DNA from: Sphingobacteriia bacterium 24-36-13
GTDB taxonomy: Bacteria > Bacteroidota > Bacteroidia > Chitinophagales > Chitinophagaceae
Assembly (NCBI GenBank): GCA_002281875.1
Contig: NCHN01000006.1
Location: forward strand, 28,074 to 92,073
Length of the DNA: 64,000 nucleotides
Direction: 5' to 3'
Below, piece after piece: positions 63,514-64,000 of the stretch. Within the stretch, counting starts at the first letter, position 1. Each line of letters opens with the position of its first letter. Made by a program: the position numbers and the translations under genes. The notes beneath the pieces were generated by a model. That model was not told the origin of the DNA. It ran no database searches and saw only the letters and a list, made by a program, of their open reading frames with translations.

Positions 63514-63629
63514 TCACTTAATAAATTGTCTAACTTTAATTTCTTTCGATTTAGGAAGATTTCTGTAAAGAATCAAGCACATGTGACATAGATAAAGGGA
63601 ATGTAGAAAAGTTAAATGATAAAACTAAA

Positions 63630-64000
63630 ATGGAATACTTAGTAAAAGATAAAAAACTTGAATTAAAATATCAACCAGGCAAAGGTGCTTGGACTTATCA
63701 TATTCAAGTTCCAAATACGAAACACATAGTAGGTAAATGGGGTTTTATGAAAGTTGCTGGCACTATTGACAACTATACAATAGAAAGTTTGAACCTAGCC
63801 AAATTAGGTGACCAAGACAAATTAATTTCAATCAACAGCGAAATCAGAAAAGCAATTAATAAAACCGGCGGCGACACTGTAACAGTTACGCTTTATTTAT
63901 TGACTTCAAAGGAGGTTGGTGAAGACATCTTCCTGAAGCCGGTCCGGCGCGGCATACCGCGTTACTCCAGCGCGCTGTCCGACATGGTGGCGCAGGCGCG
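63630..64000 (+). CDS. DUF1905 domain protein (partial), running into GC-rich sequence
   Basis: The N-terminal 94 or so residues fit DUF1905: GKGAWTYHIQVP, WGFMKVAGTIDNYTIESLNL, LISINSEIRKAINKTGGDTVTVTLYLL. The family is small, often linked to YdeI/OmdA-type proteins, with unknown function. After LTSKE the base composition jumps from AT-rich to about 71 percent GC while the frame stays open to the window edge. The last 30 or so residues do not look like the family. I think the natural gene is interrupted by a foreign or misjoined sequence. Confidence 0.65.
   Translation, partial: MEYLVKDKKLELKYQPGKGAWTYHIQVPNTKHIVGKWGFMKVAGTIDNYTIESLNLAKLGDQDKLISINSEIRKAINKTGGDTVTVTLYLLTSKEVGEDIFLKPVRRGIPRYSSALSDMVAQA

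Noticed and set aside
1-64000. CRISPR arrays, insertion sequences, prophage, tRNA or rRNA genes
   Set aside because: I saw no regularly spaced direct repeats, no transposase or integrase motifs and no cloverleaf-like or rRNA-like stretches in the intergenic regions.

Overview
The window is a dense, low-GC chromosomal segment from a member of the Bacteroidota, most likely Chitinophagales/Chitinophagaceae. The reasons are: TAnnTTTG-type -7 promoter elements with little Shine-Dalgarno signal; 7TMR-DISM hybrid histidine kinases; a GH3-type acyl-amido synthetase; a DUF1080 protein; an AbfB-like/fibrinogen-like mosaic secreted protein; and a short LpxD paralogue. The taxonomic call is an inference from gene content. 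I see no rRNA, tRNA, CRISPR array, insertion sequence or prophage.

Layout. 1-2.9 kb: a partial sterol-desaturase-type hydroxylase, an AT-rich orphan gene, dnaN and a single-domain response regulator. 3-6.7 kb: a plus-strand run with recX, an LpxR-like lipid A deacylase, an omega-amidase, nagA and a small exported protein. 6.7-10 kb: a minus-strand unit suhB-like/thiL/S41 peptidase. 10-14.6 kb: a glycosyltransferase, GH3 enzyme, exported cyclophilin, LysE exporter and mtgA. 14.6-17.9 kb: a minus-strand unit with an Nfu Fe-S protein, a GT39-like membrane protein, pnuC and an NR-kinase-type ATPase (nicotinamide riboside salvage). 18-28 kb: a GH5-fold protein with an apparently degraded active site, a UvrD/PcrA helicase, a large hybrid kinase, an OmpA lipoprotein, an acyltransferase/acyl-CoA ligase pair and a PAS protein. 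28-34.4 kb: gmk, lysS with a structured leader, an LpxD paralogue, an SDR, a Fur-family regulator, SCO and MerC. 34.4-38.5 kb: a FIST sensor, a cytoplasmic hybrid kinase and a MATE pump. 38.5-48 kb: corA, a YheT-like hydrolase, a DUF1080 protein, a NarL-type regulator and a complete RND efflux operon. 48-63 kb: lipid-modifying and redox genes, a Crp/Fnr regulator beside an old-yellow-enzyme operon, carbohydrate-active proteins and small enzymes. The right end holds a gene remnant and a DUF1905 gene that runs into about 90 bases of very GC-rich sequence unlike the rest of the window.

Points worth attention. Three genes are interrupted: an acyl-CoA ligase by an in-frame TAA, a FIST protein by a 1-base deletion and a GNAT by an in-frame TGA. 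The GH5 protein carries Gln in place of the nucleophile Glu and Ser in place of the Asn before the acid/base. A perfect 15-bp palindrome sits inside a consensus promoter in front of merC, near a Fur-family gene. An FNR-like box lies between a Crp/Fnr gene and the redox operon next to it. Seven convergent gene pairs overlap at their stop codons, mostly through a shared TTAA. I did not find a clear new defence or mobile system. The best candidates for undescribed biology are the FIST/hybrid kinase/MATE module and the GH5 pseudoenzyme.
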